Virus record (IMG/VR): IMGVR_UViG_3300035666_002076
Span: 1-28,518 of that record
From: a virus
Length of the DNA stretch: 28,518 nucleotides
Reading direction: 5' to 3' (one strand)
A program made the position numbers and the translations under genes. Below are positions 7,499-15,700 of the stretch, piece by piece (the first letter of the stretch is position 1; each line of letters starts with the position of its first letter). Below the pieces are notes generated by a model. That model did no database searches. It was not told the origin of the DNA and was given only the letters and a program-made list of their open reading frames with translations.

Positions 7499-7897
7499 TT
7501 AAGATTTTGGACCACCTGTATCTAAGGATTTTTTTATTTTATCCAGATCCTCGGGTCCAAGAATATTTAGGACTTCCCTAGCCTTGGATTCTGTGTATCC
7601 ATATGCTTCTCGAATAAGAGATATATCGTCTTCTGGTTCTTTCTTTGTCCAAGGAGAAAAACGCTTCTTTTTACGAATGCCAAGTCTATGAAAGTCAAAC
7701 TGGCTCTTGTTGTCGAGCCATGGTACACAATTCATTTCATTGGCATGAAAGATCGTATCAGGGAAATACGATAAACATCGATTTACAACAAATGGTTTAT
7801 AAAGTCGAACATCAGCCTCGTCCTTGTCAAGTAGAGCTTTTTTTTCGTGATTGATGCTTGCAAGAAAGTCTTTAAGTTTTAGCTCTTCGGGCTTCAT
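7499..7897 (-). CDS. 62: Clamp loader small subunit gp62
   Basis: gp62 joins four gp44 subunits to load the gp45 clamp onto DNA. This protein is 132 residues, shorter than the 187 of T4, as is usual in distant T4-like phages. Recognisable parts are YKPFVVNRCLSYFPDTIFHA (about 35-54; T4 has a matching MVENALSQFPE), AMN-type residues after it, and a basic RLGIRKKKRFSPWTKKE stretch (73-89) that parallels T4 RGKRYGKWAK. I choose ATG 7897, which overlaps the gp44 stop by one base (TGATG), pointing to translational coupling; a TTG three bases upstream is less likely. Identification depends on both the motifs and the position between 44 and regA. Confidence 0.9.
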   Translation of the reverse strand: MKPEELKLKDFLASINHEKKALLDKDEADVRLYKPFVVNRCLSYFPDTIFHANEMNCVPWLDNKSQFDFHRLGIRKKKRFSPWTKKEPEDDISLIREAYGYTESKAREVLNILGPEDLDKIKKSLDTGGPKS

Positions 7898-8841
7898 CAA
7901 TTAAACTCACAGTCCATCATAAGTTGCACGATAAGAGCCATTGTATTTATTTCCTGATCTGCTGCAAAGCCAGACTTATATTGATATTCAGCAATAATAA
8001 GAATGGCCTGTGGAATAGAATTGGGCTTCAATGCTGTGTATAGTTCTGTATACAGACGCTTATAGAAGTCTGCTGTATTCAGATCCAAGTTTTGAATCAC
8101 CCACTTACGGCAAGATGTGAAGTCCTTTGCTTTCATGAAGCCAAGAAGTTCCTTATAGGACTCACTGCTTCCCTGAGCCAAAATACCAACATCAATCTTT
8201 CCAGAAGATGCATATTTCTGCAACTCATTGAGGATTCTACGAATGTCTGGAAAATGCTTCTTTACCAGATTAGAAAGAACTTGAGTGTCATAGGGAATCT
8301 TTTCGTTATTGAGAATGTATTCAATACGCTTGAGGATTCCTACTGCAACCTGAGCCTTCTCAGCACTTGGAACGGTAAAGTCAATTCCAGTGCACCGAGA
8401 ATGCAGAGCATCAATGATCCGATTTTTATAGTTGCAAGTCATGACGAATCTGCAGTTATTTGCAAATTCCTCTATGGCTCCACGCAATGCTGGCTGAATA
8501 GACTGTGCATTAGAATAGTCAAACTCGTCCAGAATTACAATCTTAAGTCCACCGTTAAGTGAAACTGTAGAACAATAATTACGAATCTTTGTCCGAAGAG
8601 TATCAATACCATTCTCTTCAGAGCAGTTGATTATAATGCTGTCGGCACCCAAATCATTCGCCAAGGCACGGGCAACCGTAGTTTTGCCCGTGCCTGCCTT
8701 GCCGTATAGCATCATGTTTGGAATCGTACCTTCCTTGATCATGCCGTTGAACACAGTGGCAAGATCGATAGGAAGAATGCAATCGGACAGTGTTTTGGGG
8801 CGATACTTTTCGACCCAAAGTAGATTAGTCACATCAGACAC
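7897..8841 (-). CDS. 44: Clamp loader AAA+ ATPase subunit gp44
   Basis: This is the ATPase subunit of the clamp loader that opens gp45 rings at primer ends. Sequence shows LLWVEKYRPKTLSDCILP (7-24), Walker A GKAGTGKTT (47-55), Walker B VILDEFD (102-108) and the SRC arginine-finger motif (148-150). Length is 314 residues against 319 in T4. The start is GTG at 8841, with a GGGG run 6 nt upstream inside the end of gp45; the gap to gp45 is 2 nt. An in-frame ATG does not exist nearby. The gene ends in a TGATG overlap with 62. Low start-codon strength may help set the 44:62 and 45:44 ratios, which is inference. Confidence 0.96.
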   Translation of the reverse strand: MSDVTNLLWVEKYRPKTLSDCILPIDLATVFNGMIKEGTIPNMMLYGKAGTGKTTVARALANDLGADSIIINCSEENGIDTLRTKIRNYCSTVSLNGGLKIVILDEFDYSNAQSIQPALRGAIEEFANNCRFVMTCNYKNRIIDALHSRCTGIDFTVPSAEKAQVAVGILKRIEYILNNEKIPYDTQVLSNLVKKHFPDIRRILNELQKYASSGKIDVGILAQGSSESYKELLGFMKAKDFTSCRKWVIQNLDLNTADFYKRLYTELYTALKPNSIPQAILIIAEYQYKSGFAADQEINTMALIVQLMMDCEFN

Positions 8842-8843
8842 GA

Positions 8844-9515
8844 TTAACCCCGCTTGATGGCGATGTAGTAAGAAAGATCCAAACTCTTGTGCGTAAACTT
8901 AGAAATAATAGTGTCAGTCAATTCAACACTATATGAACCGGGAATGAACTTCATTTCGGAAACATTGATTGTGCCCTCAAAGTCCTTACCAGTATAGTTT
9001 TCATCAATAACAATTTCAAAACTATTGCTTGTGCTCTGGCCTGAGTCATCAACACTAATGATAAACTTACCATCTGCACCAACCATACGAAGATCACTTA
9101 CCTGAAGCACACTAGAAGCCTTAAGAATCTCATTGAGATCCTTTTCATCCAGATCAAACCTAGTAACAGTAGCAGGCATCTTGATCTCTCGGGTAGGAAC
9201 CGTGAGAAGACTTGGTTCAGAATAGTAATAGGTAACGCTAGACCGACCATTGGTAATCACGACATGTGTATCATGAAACTCAAGATCGGGATTATTAAAC
9301 ATGCTAATAATACCAAGAAACTTATTGAGATCCCAGATGGGAACATCAACATCAAAGTCCTCGGTTACCTTTGCCTCAACATAAATGTTCTTACCAGCCG
9401 AAACGGTCTTTAGAAGATTTCCGGGCTGAATAAGAATATTAGAGTTGATGGCTGCAAAATTCTTTAGAATGTTATAGGTTTCTTTGCTCAAACGCATTTT
9501 GGTCACAGTACTCAT
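8844..9515 (-). CDS. 45: Sliding clamp gp45 (DNA polymerase processivity factor)
   Basis: gp45 forms the trimeric ring that tethers the replicative polymerase; in T4 it also activates late transcription together with gp55 and gp33. The N-terminal region MRLSKETYNILKNFAAINSN (7-26) matches T4 MKLSKDTTALLKNFATINSG closely, and VDVPIWDLNKFLGIISMFNN (about 55-74) matches T4 IYDLNGFLGILSLV. Length is 223 residues (T4 228). The first ATG at 9515 has an AGAAAG-type weak Shine-Dalgarno; the start used in T4 would correspond to residue 7 (9497), which has none visible. The 50-residue gene ends 17 nt upstream. The expected C-terminal partner surface for gp55 cannot be judged by eye. Confidence 0.95.
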   Translation of the reverse strand: MSTVTKMRLSKETYNILKNFAAINSNILIQPGNLLKTVSAGKNIYVEAKVTEDFDVDVPIWDLNKFLGIISMFNNPDLEFHDTHVVITNGRSSVTYYYSEPSLLTVPTREIKMPATVTRFDLDEKDLNEILKASSVLQVSDLRMVGADGKFIISVDDSGQSTSNSFEIVIDENYTGKDFEGTINVSEMKFIPGSYSVELTDTIISKFTHKSLDLSYYIAIKRG

Positions 9516-9532
9516 ATAAATCTTTCTGTAAA

Positions 9533-9685
9533 TTAATCAAAGTCTTTACGATAAACGCTATCGTTAAGTTGCTGCTTTTGCTCGTGTCTGTTGCCGCGAA
9601 CATTTCTCTTCTGTTGCTTCTTGCTTAGGCCAGTAGGCTTGTTCTTGCGGCGATTCTTAAACTTTTCAAAACTCTCTTCATTCAT
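9533..9685 (-). CDS. Small basic protein of unknown function (50 aa)
   Basis: ATG 9685 opens a 50-residue frame beginning MNEESFEKFKNRRKNKPTG and very rich in Lys, Arg, Gln and Asn; the middle has LSKKQQKRNVRGNRHEQKQQ. A longer in-frame version exists but would run into the end of gene 46 and past the TATAAATA promoter, so I reject it. It lies between 46 and 45, where T4 has rpbA and small genes 45.1 and 45.2, but I see no firm similarity to RpbA. The charge suggests nucleic-acid or ribosome binding. A GGAG lies 13 nt before the start, a long spacing. Confidence 0.6.
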   Translation of the reverse strand: MNEESFEKFKNRRKNKPTGLSKKQQKRNVRGNRHEQKQQLNDSVYRKDFD

Positions 9686-9722
9686 AGTTCTATTATAACT
9701 CCAAAATAGGATAATACAAATA

Positions 9723-9730
9723 TATTTATA
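9723..9730 (-). promoter_or_regulatory. T4-type late promoter, exact TATAAATA, upstream of the clamp genes
   Basis: Exact TATAAATA on the minus strand. Its TAA is the stop codon of gene 46. The spacer to the 50-residue gene is 37 nt, the normal sort of distance. It could keep gp45, needed for late transcription, expressed late. A TATAAT at 9690-9695 with TTGTAT 16 nt upstream is a weaker sigma70-like alternative. Confidence 0.6.
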
Positions 9731-11447
9731 CCTGAACCTTGATTTTTGAAAAATTATTCTTTTTTTCAAATTGCAAAGTTTGGTCAAATTTATCAACCAG
9801 TGCATCGGCCTTGTGGCTAATGATGTAAATTGAACATTTGTTCTTCATCTTATTCAATACTTTCATAAATGCTTCCGTACCTGCTGCATCCAAGGATGAA
9901 TCTAGAATTTCGTCAAAGATCAACAAATTGCAGTTGAGGCTGTTTTTCATCTTGGCAACTTCACGCCAAGTCAGCAGGATCGCCAAGTCGATGCGTTGTT
10001 TTTCTCCCTCAGAGAAAGAGGAATATGAGAATGCATCTCTATATCGTGATTTGATGGTTTCCTTGAACTCCTCATCGATTGTGAAGTCAACATAGAGATT
10101 AAGTTTTCCGAGGAACTTGTTGACGAGTCCATTGATGATGGGAACATAATGTTTGATAATGCGGCTCTTAAGCCCCCCATCCTTGAGGATATCATAAACA
10201 ACATCATAGTGAATTTGTTGAGAGATAAAAGATTCAAGTTTTTTGGCGATATCATTTTTTTTATTTTCCGATTCATTCAGGCTATTTTCCAGTATAGAAA
10301 TATTGCTTGAGGCTTCTTTGTCTTTCTTATCTTTTTCAATTACTTTGATGTTTGACTCCGCATTTCCAATTCGGTAGTTTAGGCTGTTGATCTCTTGCAC
10401 TTTTGCTCTGGATAAAATGGTGAGTTTTTCATATTCTTTCTTAAATGTCTCTAATTCAACATTTTTCTTTTCCGCAAATTTGAGTGCCTCAGAACAATCT
10501 TTGGCTTTTTTGCGCTTTTCTTCCAGATGCTTTTCTTTTTGATATTTGGGAAGAACTTGTAAGCAACACTTGCAGGTTGCGTTTTCTTCTAGTGCCTTAA
10601 TGTCATCTAACAGGGTGACGTGAAGCGTTTCTGTCTTTACTAACATAGATGGAACATCTTTGAGTGATTCAATCTTTTTATTAATCTTTGTTATTTGTTC
10701 TCCAAGCTTTTTATGATTATCAAGTTCAGTCTTAACTAGGATTCTATCTTTATCTATTTGATCTTGATATTCTTTAATACGATTAATAAGAACATTGATA
10801 TCATCTGCATTGCTGGTTTTTACTTGATCAATAAATTCTTTTTGAGATTTTATCTTTTCTTGAGCAATCTTGACCAAACTTTCATGCTCTCCAATAGACA
10901 CCTTTAATGAACTTAGTTGGCCCTTTACGTGCTGGTTCATATCTGCCAAGATATCAAGATCCAAAAGACCTTCAATAATCTTGCGGCGTTCAGAAGGAGT
11001 CAACTGCATGAATGGTATGAAGTTTGACTTACCAAGAATAACAACCTGTTTAAAGGCTGCATAGTCAAAGCCGAGAATATGTTCTTCGAACATTTCTTGG
11101 TAATCTTTTGACTTGGCATTCTGGTCAATCATATCCTCATCTTTGATAATTTCAAAGATCTTTGGAGACAGACCACGGCGAACCAAATAATGAGATCCTG
11201 CCTTGTTGAACTCTATCTCAACTAGGCAATTCTTGCCATTAACGGTGTTTACAAGCTGTGGTATATTAATGGGCCGGAAGGGCTTTCCAAACAATCCAAA
11301 GCACAGGGAGTCCAATAGCGCAAAAGACTTGCCATGTCCGTTGGTACCCGTGACTAGCGTAGTCTTATGGTTATCTAGTTTAATCTCTGAAAAATTTGTG
11401 CCAAACGATCCAAAATTTTTAAACCGAACTTTTAAAAATTCAATCAC
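9726..11447 (-). CDS. 46: Recombination nuclease ATPase subunit gp46 (SbcC/Rad50-like)
   Basis: gp46 partners gp47 in the Mre11/Rad50-type complex that resects DNA ends for recombination-dependent replication and host DNA breakdown. Walker A is GTNGHGKS (34-41). Long coiled-coil arms follow, with a zinc hook CKCC (Cys292, Cys295) at the turn. The ABC signature SEGEKQR starts at residue 479, and Walker B ends in DE (512-513). Length is 573 residues (T4 560). The start is GTG 11447, overlapping the gp47 stop as GTGA, consistent with translational coupling. The stop codon is built into a late promoter. All parts of the fold needed for activity are present. Confidence 0.96.
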   Translation of the reverse strand: MIEFLKVRFKNFGSFGTNFSEIKLDNHKTTLVTGTNGHGKSFALLDSLCFGLFGKPFRPINIPQLVNTVNGKNCLVEIEFNKAGSHYLVRRGLSPKIFEIIKDEDMIDQNAKSKDYQEMFEEHILGFDYAAFKQVVILGKSNFIPFMQLTPSERRKIIEGLLDLDILADMNQHVKGQLSSLKVSIGEHESLVKIAQEKIKSQKEFIDQVKTSNADDINVLINRIKEYQDQIDKDRILVKTELDNHKKLGEQITKINKKIESLKDVPSMLVKTETLHVTLLDDIKALEENATCKCCLQVLPKYQKEKHLEEKRKKAKDCSEALKFAEKKNVELETFKKEYEKLTILSRAKVQEINSLNYRIGNAESNIKVIEKDKKDKEASSNISILENSLNESENKKNDIAKKLESFISQQIHYDVVYDILKDGGLKSRIIKHYVPIINGLVNKFLGKLNLYVDFTIDEEFKETIKSRYRDAFSYSSFSEGEKQRIDLAILLTWREVAKMKNSLNCNLLIFDEILDSSLDAAGTEAFMKVLNKMKNKCSIYIISHKADALVDKFDQTLQFEKKNNFSKIKVQV

Positions 11448-12490
11448 TCTTCATCCTTTGATAGTGCACTATTATACGCTTCATCTATGATCCTTGCAAG
11501 AAACTTCTTGTCAATAGACTTTTCCTGAATAGTCTCAAGTTCTTCGTGAAGAAGTTGGAGAGTATCTTTATGGACATCTACCGCCACTAGTTCAGGGTTT
11601 GCAGATACCTCTTCGGTCACTGCCAGTTCTGCCACGCCTGCTTCATAGAACTTATCCATGTATTTTTCAAAACTCGCAGCCTTAGTGCGCTTTTTGATAA
11701 AAATCTTGACATAGCAGTCCTTGAATTTTGAATAGTCAAGTTTTTCTGGTTCGTCTTCATTATAATCAAGCGTATAGAATAGCTTTTTGTTATTTTCGAC
11801 AAATACCAGTTCTCTAGCCAAAAAGTCAAATACGTGGAATCCTTTTGGTTCCCAAACATCTGAGAAAGCCATTTGGTATTGCGTACCCAGATAATAAATA
11901 TTGTCACGAGTGGACTTAATATGATAATGCCCAGTAAGAACGTATTCAAACTTGTCGAAGTGTTTGGGGTCATATCCTTGCTCTATAAAGATACCACGAA
12001 TACTCTGAAAGCCAAATAATTCCAGATGTCCCATAAGAAGGGAGCATGTGGTATTGGTAATAAATTTTGCTGCCTGTCCTTCGTTTTCTGGATTGATCCA
12101 AGGCAAAAGAGCCACACAACCCGCAGAGGTTTGAATCTCGGTAGGTTCAGAATAGATTTCCCAGTTTTGGTATGGTGCAACTAACTCATGTAATGAGTTT
12201 ACATTATTATTATTACGGTAATATGTATCATGGTTACCACAAATAGCAATGCACTTGACTCCCATATCTCTAAGGGGTTCAAAGAAACGGGTTCTTACTT
12301 GGTGAAGCGTTTTGAAATTTATATACTTTCTACGATCAAAAACATCTCCCAGATGGAAGATGGTCTTGATGTTGTTTTCCTTGAGATAAGGAAACAACTG
12401 TTCTTCAAAGAACGATAGAAAGTATTCAAGTACGATAGGTGAGTCTGCTTTATAGCCGAAGTGAGTATCGTTAAGAATTACTGCTTTCAT
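11444..12490 (-). CDS. 47: Recombination nuclease subunit gp47 (SbcD/Mre11-like)
   Basis: gp47 is the Mn-dependent phosphoesterase partner of gp46. Motifs are NDTHFG (7-12), HLGDVFDRR (46-54), CGNHDTYYR (84-92), GHLELFG near residue 155 and TGHYH near 185, which cover the metal ligands of the calcineurin-like fold. I place the start at ATG 12490 ([12 protein letters not shown]) because AGGA lies 5 nt upstream and T4 gp47 also starts just before this motif; a frame 13 codons longer is open but unlikely. The first 20 bases overlap the end of gmd, so gmd is wedged between gene 55 and gene 47 without leaving spare DNA. Length is 348 residues (T4 339). Confidence 0.96.
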   Translation of the reverse strand: MKAVILNDTHFGYKADSPIVLEYFLSFFEEQLFPYLKENNIKTIFHLGDVFDRRKYINFKTLHQVRTRFFEPLRDMGVKCIAICGNHDTYYRNNNNVNSLHELVAPYQNWEIYSEPTEIQTSAGCVALLPWINPENEGQAAKFITNTTCSLLMGHLELFGFQSIRGIFIEQGYDPKHFDKFEYVLTGHYHIKSTRDNIYYLGTQYQMAFSDVWEPKGFHVFDFLARELVFVENNKKLFYTLDYNEDEPEKLDYSKFKDCYVKIFIKKRTKAASFEKYMDKFYEAGVAELAVTEEVSANPELVAVDVHKDTLQLLHEELETIQEKSIDKKFLARIIDEAYNSALSKDEE

Positions 12491-13511
12491 ATATTCCTGT
12501 TTGTTGTAGAACAAATTCTTTTTTTGCAAGTTTCATATCTTCTTCAATCATCATTTCTGCTAATTGAAATACAGATATCTTTGGTTGCCAATTTAATTTT
12601 TGTCTTGCTTTTGAAGCATCTCCCAAAAGTTCATCCACCTCAGTTGGACGGAAATACTTTGGGTCCACATTGACATATTTTTTATAATCTAATCCAACCA
12701 ATCCAAATGAATAGTCACAAAAATCTCTAACTGAAATCATTTTTCCAGTTGCAATTACATAATCATCTGGAGTATCTTGCTGCAGCATTAACCACATAGC
12801 CTCAACATAATCCCCAGCATAGCCCCAATCTCGTAGTGAGTCTAAATTTCCAAGAGTTAAAGTTGATTGAAGACCACAAGCAATTCTAGTAACTGCTCTT
12901 GTAATTTTACGAGTTACAAAGGTTTCACCACGGCGGGGACTTTCATGATTAAAAAGAATGCCGCAGGAAGCATGCATATCATAACTTTCTCTATAATTTC
13001 TAGTCAAGTAATGTCCGTATACTTTGGCACATCCATATGGAGAACGTGGATAGAATGGGGTAGTTTCTTTTTGGGGAACTTCCATAACTTTTCCAAACAT
13101 TTCACTACTTGATGCTTGATAATACTTTATTTTGTTTCCAGTTATATCTTGGTATTGTCTAATGGCTTCCAATACATTCAATGTACCAACAGCATCGGTA
13201 TTAGTTGTAAAAATTGGCATATCAAATGACAATTGAACGTGACTCTGTGCGCCCAAATTATACACTTCAGTTGGATTATGCTTTATTAAAATATTTGATA
13301 TACTAGTATAATCTGTCAAATCCCCATAATGCAAAAATAACTGTTTATTATGTATTTTTGCATCATTGATTAGATGGTCTATTCTGTCCGTATTAATTGA
13401 AGATGACCTACGAATCAAACCATGTACTTCATATCCTTTTGAAATCAATAAGTCAGCAAGATAGCTGCCATCTTGACCAGAAATTCCTGTAATGAGTGCT
13501 ACTTTTTTCAT
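12471..13511 (-). CDS. gmd: GDP-mannose 4,6-dehydratase
   Basis: The enzyme converts GDP-mannose to GDP-4-keto-6-deoxymannose, the branch point for GDP-fucose, GDP-rhamnose and GDP-perosamine. It is an extended SDR with GISGQDG (9-15), [12 protein letters not shown] (85-96), catalytic SSSE (134-137) and YGCAK (159-163), and the [12 protein letters not shown] segment near 193-204. Length is 346 residues, normal for the family. ATG 13511 overlaps the gp55 stop (ATGA), and the 3' end overlaps gene 47 by 20 bases. A GDP-fucose synthase is not found in the window, although GT10- and GT11-type transferases are. The gene appears less AT-rich than the sugar island and may have a separate history. Phage-borne gmd genes are known from marine myoviruses. 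Confidence 0.94.
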   Translation of the reverse strand: MKKVALITGISGQDGSYLADLLISKGYEVHGLIRRSSSINTDRIDHLINDAKIHNKQLFLHYGDLTDYTSISNILIKHNPTEVYNLGAQSHVQLSFDMPIFTTNTDAVGTLNVLEAIRQYQDITGNKIKYYQASSSEMFGKVMEVPQKETTPFYPRSPYGCAKVYGHYLTRNYRESYDMHASCGILFNHESPRRGETFVTRKITRAVTRIACGLQSTLTLGNLDSLRDWGYAGDYVEAMWLMLQQDTPDDYVIATGKMISVRDFCDYSFGLVGLDYKKYVNVDPKYFRPTEVDELLGDASKARQKLNWQPKISVFQLAEMMIEEDMKLAKKEFVLQQTGIYESSNS

Positions 13512-14071
13512 ATATCCAATGAATCCTTTTTGACTTTCTTTTTTCTTTTTGTCTTCTTTGGAGTCAACATTTCATCAAATCGTTCCATATCAAGGTCAGT
13601 CAAGCCAAAGAAATCTCTTCTACCAATATCGATTCCTGCATAGGTTTCATTGAACCAGTTATGGAAATCTTTATCATTCTGCTGTTCTGCAAATTTATAC
13701 TGAGTATACTTCTCTCGTTTTTCTTTGTTTATTATACGAACAAAAGAAAACCAGCAAATCTGTGTCAAGTACCCGAATGGGCTTGTAGACTTGCTGGGAT
13801 CAAAGTTGTCAATATATGTGACACAGTTTAAGACTGCATCTGATACCATCTCTTCTCTGTATGGATAATTTGCAAAATTAGGACGATAAGAAAGGCGAGA
13901 TGCAATTTTAAGAATGCATTCGCCTATAAAATCTGGTAACTTTGGTTTTTTACGTCCAGCATTGTCTGCATCGGCAGACTTCTTACGATATTCTACTAAA
14001 GCATCATATAACTCTTGATTACTCACGTAATCGGCATCTGATGCTTTCTTTTTCTTTTTAGGTTGTTTCAC
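13508..14071 (-). CDS. 55: Late-transcription sigma factor gp55
   Basis: gp55 replaces host sigma on RNA polymerase and recognises TATAAATA late promoters, helped in T4 by gp33 and the gp45 clamp. Similarity to T4 gp55 is visible in [17 protein letters not shown] (15-31; T4 YVNNKELLQAIIDW), [20 protein letters not shown] (about 71-90) and [20 protein letters not shown] (about 96-115), which form a reduced sigma region 2. The C-terminus is very basic ([17 protein letters not shown]). The start is GTG 14071, as an in-frame stop lies five codons upstream; no Shine-Dalgarno is clear. It is 187 residues (T4 185). The promoters found in this window are its expected targets. Confidence 0.93.
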   Translation of the reverse strand: MKQPKKKKKASDADYVSNQELYDALVEYRKKSADADNAGRKKPKLPDFIGECILKIASRLSYRPNFANYPYREEMVSDAVLNCVTYIDNFDPSKSTSPFGYLTQICWFSFVRIINKEKREKYTQYKFAEQQNDKDFHNWFNETYAGIDIGRRDFFGLTDLDMERFDEMLTPKKTKRKKKVKKDSLDI

Positions 14072-14101
14072 AAATATAATATATACTCAAACAAATAAAA
14101 A

Positions 14102-14341
14102 TCAATAATTAATTTTTATTTTAATTGTCCCACCATTCGAATGTATTAAATCTGCATTATTAAAATTTTGATACATATTTAATGATTTTAAATATCGTTG
14201 TATAAACAAATTACCAGCAATAAATGGTCTATTTTCAATATCAATAAATGTCATTTTAGATATTATTTTTTTATTTTTATAAAAATCTTCACCGTTACCA
14301 TCACACATTATTAAAGTTGTATTGTTAAAATTAAGAGTCAT
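14102..14341 (-). CDS. Small hypothetical protein (79 aa) at the end of the sugar island
   Basis: ATG 14341 overlaps the last 11 bases of the upstream glycosyltransferase gene in another frame; no Shine-Dalgarno is visible. The protein is Asn/Ile/Lys-rich (MTLNFNNTTLIMCDGNGEDF at the start; NRPFIAGNLFIQRYL in the middle). I do not recognise it. It could be a small independent gene, or the remnant of a longer sugar gene cut down before gene 55. Between its stop and the gp55 start are 30 AT-rich bases, the only non-overlapping junction of notable size in the minus operon. Confidence 0.4.
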   Translation of the reverse strand: MTLNFNNTTLIMCDGNGEDFYKNKKIISKMTFIDIENRPFIAGNLFIQRYLKSLNMYQNFNNADLIHSNGGTIKIKINY

Positions 14342-15068
14342 TTAAAATAAATGTAGAAGATCTATTACCCATTTGATCTGCAAATGCGGCTTTATATTGG
14401 GTATATACATATGAAGGCCAGCATGGGCCAGAAACTCTATATATTTGGCCCAAAATAGACGAGTCTAAATTCATTGTTTGTGGATATGGGTATCTTACCA
14501 AGTTATTTTTAAATAAACTATTTTTATAAATTACCTGGGATCCATCGACTCTGTTTTGTGGATTAATTGGTTCAAAATAATTATTTAAATCATAAAAAGA
14601 TTTATAATTATTTTGTTGTACTTCGGTTCTTGAATTTGAATTTAAATAAAATTCTTTTGATGGGTCATAAAAATAAACTCTATTGTAAAACCATTCTAAA
14701 GATTTATTCTGTTTTATAAAAAAATCTAATTGCAAAAACGAGTCTTTGACCAAAGCATCATCATCACATAATATTGTTGTAAAATCTGCCTCAGAGTTTT
14801 TTATTGCCTCGTTTATATAATGACCATGCGATGATCCACCTTTTTTAATTTTTGTCTCATCTGACTCGTAAATAGCGCTATATTTTACTTTTTTATTGTC
14901 AAAACCATAAGAAAATAAAATATCTTTAAAAGAATCATCTCCTGAATCATCTATAAAATGCAATTCCCAGTTGTCATAGTTTAAATTTTTAATACTGTGT
15001 AGCGCATTTAAAACAATTTTTGGTCTTTTATAGTAAGCCAAAACAATTAAAAATTTTGTATTGCTCAT
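14331..15068 (-). CDS. GT2-like (GT-A fold) glycosyltransferase (245 aa)
   Basis: The N-terminus FLIVLAYYKRPKIVLNALHS (6-25) and LHFIDDSGDD (36-45) are typical of GT-A nucleotide-sugar transferases. The metal-binding motif is CDDD near residue 100, preceded by SSHGHYINEAIKNSEADF. It is a lone catalytic domain without membrane segments, so it would act in the cytoplasm or at the inner membrane face. It starts inside the stop of the SDR gene (ATGA). Donor and acceptor are unknown. The DNA is very AT-rich, like the rest of the island. Confidence 0.75.
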   Translation of the reverse strand: MSNTKFLIVLAYYKRPKIVLNALHSIKNLNYDNWELHFIDDSGDDSFKDILFSYGFDNKKVKYSAIYESDETKIKKGGSSHGHYINEAIKNSEADFTTILCDDDALVKDSFLQLDFFIKQNKSLEWFYNRVYFYDPSKEFYLNSNSRTEVQQNNYKSFYDLNNYFEPINPQNRVDGSQVIYKNSLFKNNLVRYPYPQTMNLDSSILGQIYRVSGPCWPSYVYTQYKAAFADQMGNRSSTFILNDS

Positions 15069-15700
15069 AAACCACCTGATACTTTTATTATACTACCATT
15101 GATGTAAGGCGTTTCAATAATTAAATTAATTATTTTTCCTAAATCTTCACAGTCACCAAAACATTTATTTGGTATTGTATTTTTAACATTTTCTAAAATT
15201 TTTTCTGGAACTTTATATGTTAGACCCCCATCAAAATATCCAAGTTGAATCGTGTTTGCTGTGACATTATATTTTGCATTTTCCATTGCAAAAATTTTTG
15301 TCGCCGTTTCACAAAAAGATTTACAAGAGGTATAGACACACGTACCTTTTATTGGATTTGAAGTCAAAATAGAAGACATGTATATTACTCTTCCACCTGT
15401 ATTTTTCCAATTACTTGCACAAGATTTTAAAACATTTAAATATCCTTTAATGTTTACATTTAAAGAATGTTCCAATTCTTCATCGTTTATATTTGTTATT
15501 AAATTATCATAATTTACTACAGAAAAATATAAAACAATATTTGAATTTTTAATATGTTTATCAACTTCTGAATAATTTCTTACATCACAATCCTTTGAAG
15601 ATAGTGGACTTATTGTATTGGATTTTATATAAGGTATTGTTTTTGATGCAAGACCACTTGAGCCACCAAATATTACAATATTATTATTTTTCAAGTTCAT
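15065..15700 (-). CDS. Short-chain dehydrogenase/reductase (SDR), probable sugar or lipid-sugar reductase (211 aa)
   Basis: The nucleotide-binding motif is GGSSGLA (12-18), the NNxG-type segment NVNIKGYLN lies at 81-89, a catalytic Ser is in MSS (108-110), and YTSCK (123-127) gives Tyr/Lys. This is the classical SDR set, though the family is short here (211 against about 250). I place the start at ATG 15700 since the frame before it lies within the PhyH gene; overlap is then 17 bases. It might reduce a keto-sugar made by one of the dehydratases, but typical fucose and rhamnose synthases are extended SDRs of another type, so the substrate is open. Confidence 0.75.
   Translation of the reverse strand: MNLKNNNIVIFGGSSGLASKTIPYIKSNTISPLSSKDCDVRNYSEVDKHIKNSNIVLYFSVVNYDNLITNINDEELEHSLNVNIKGYLNVLKSCASNWKNTGGRVIYMSSILTSNPIKGTCVYTSCKSFCETATKIFAMENAKYNVTANTIQLGYFDGGLTYKVPEKILENVKNTIPNKCFGDCEDLGKIINLIIETPYINGSIIKVSGGL

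Noticed and set aside
8092-8562. Plus-strand 156-codon frame within gene 44
   Set aside because: It is antisense to a clear AAA+ ATPase and has no recognisable features.
9686-9805. Longer N-terminus for the 50-residue gene
   Set aside because: The extension overlaps the 3' end of gene 46 and contains the TATAAATA promoter; its sequence is unlike the basic body of the protein.
12491-12529. Thirteen extra codons at the start of gene 47
   Set aside because: They lie within gmd, and AGGA sits just before ATG 12490, which begins as in T4 gp47.
14102-15068. Frameshift joining the 79-residue frame to the upstream glycosyltransferase
   Set aside because: The glycosyltransferase is a full-sized GT-A domain, and the 79 residues do not continue a known pattern; an independent small gene or remnant is as likely.
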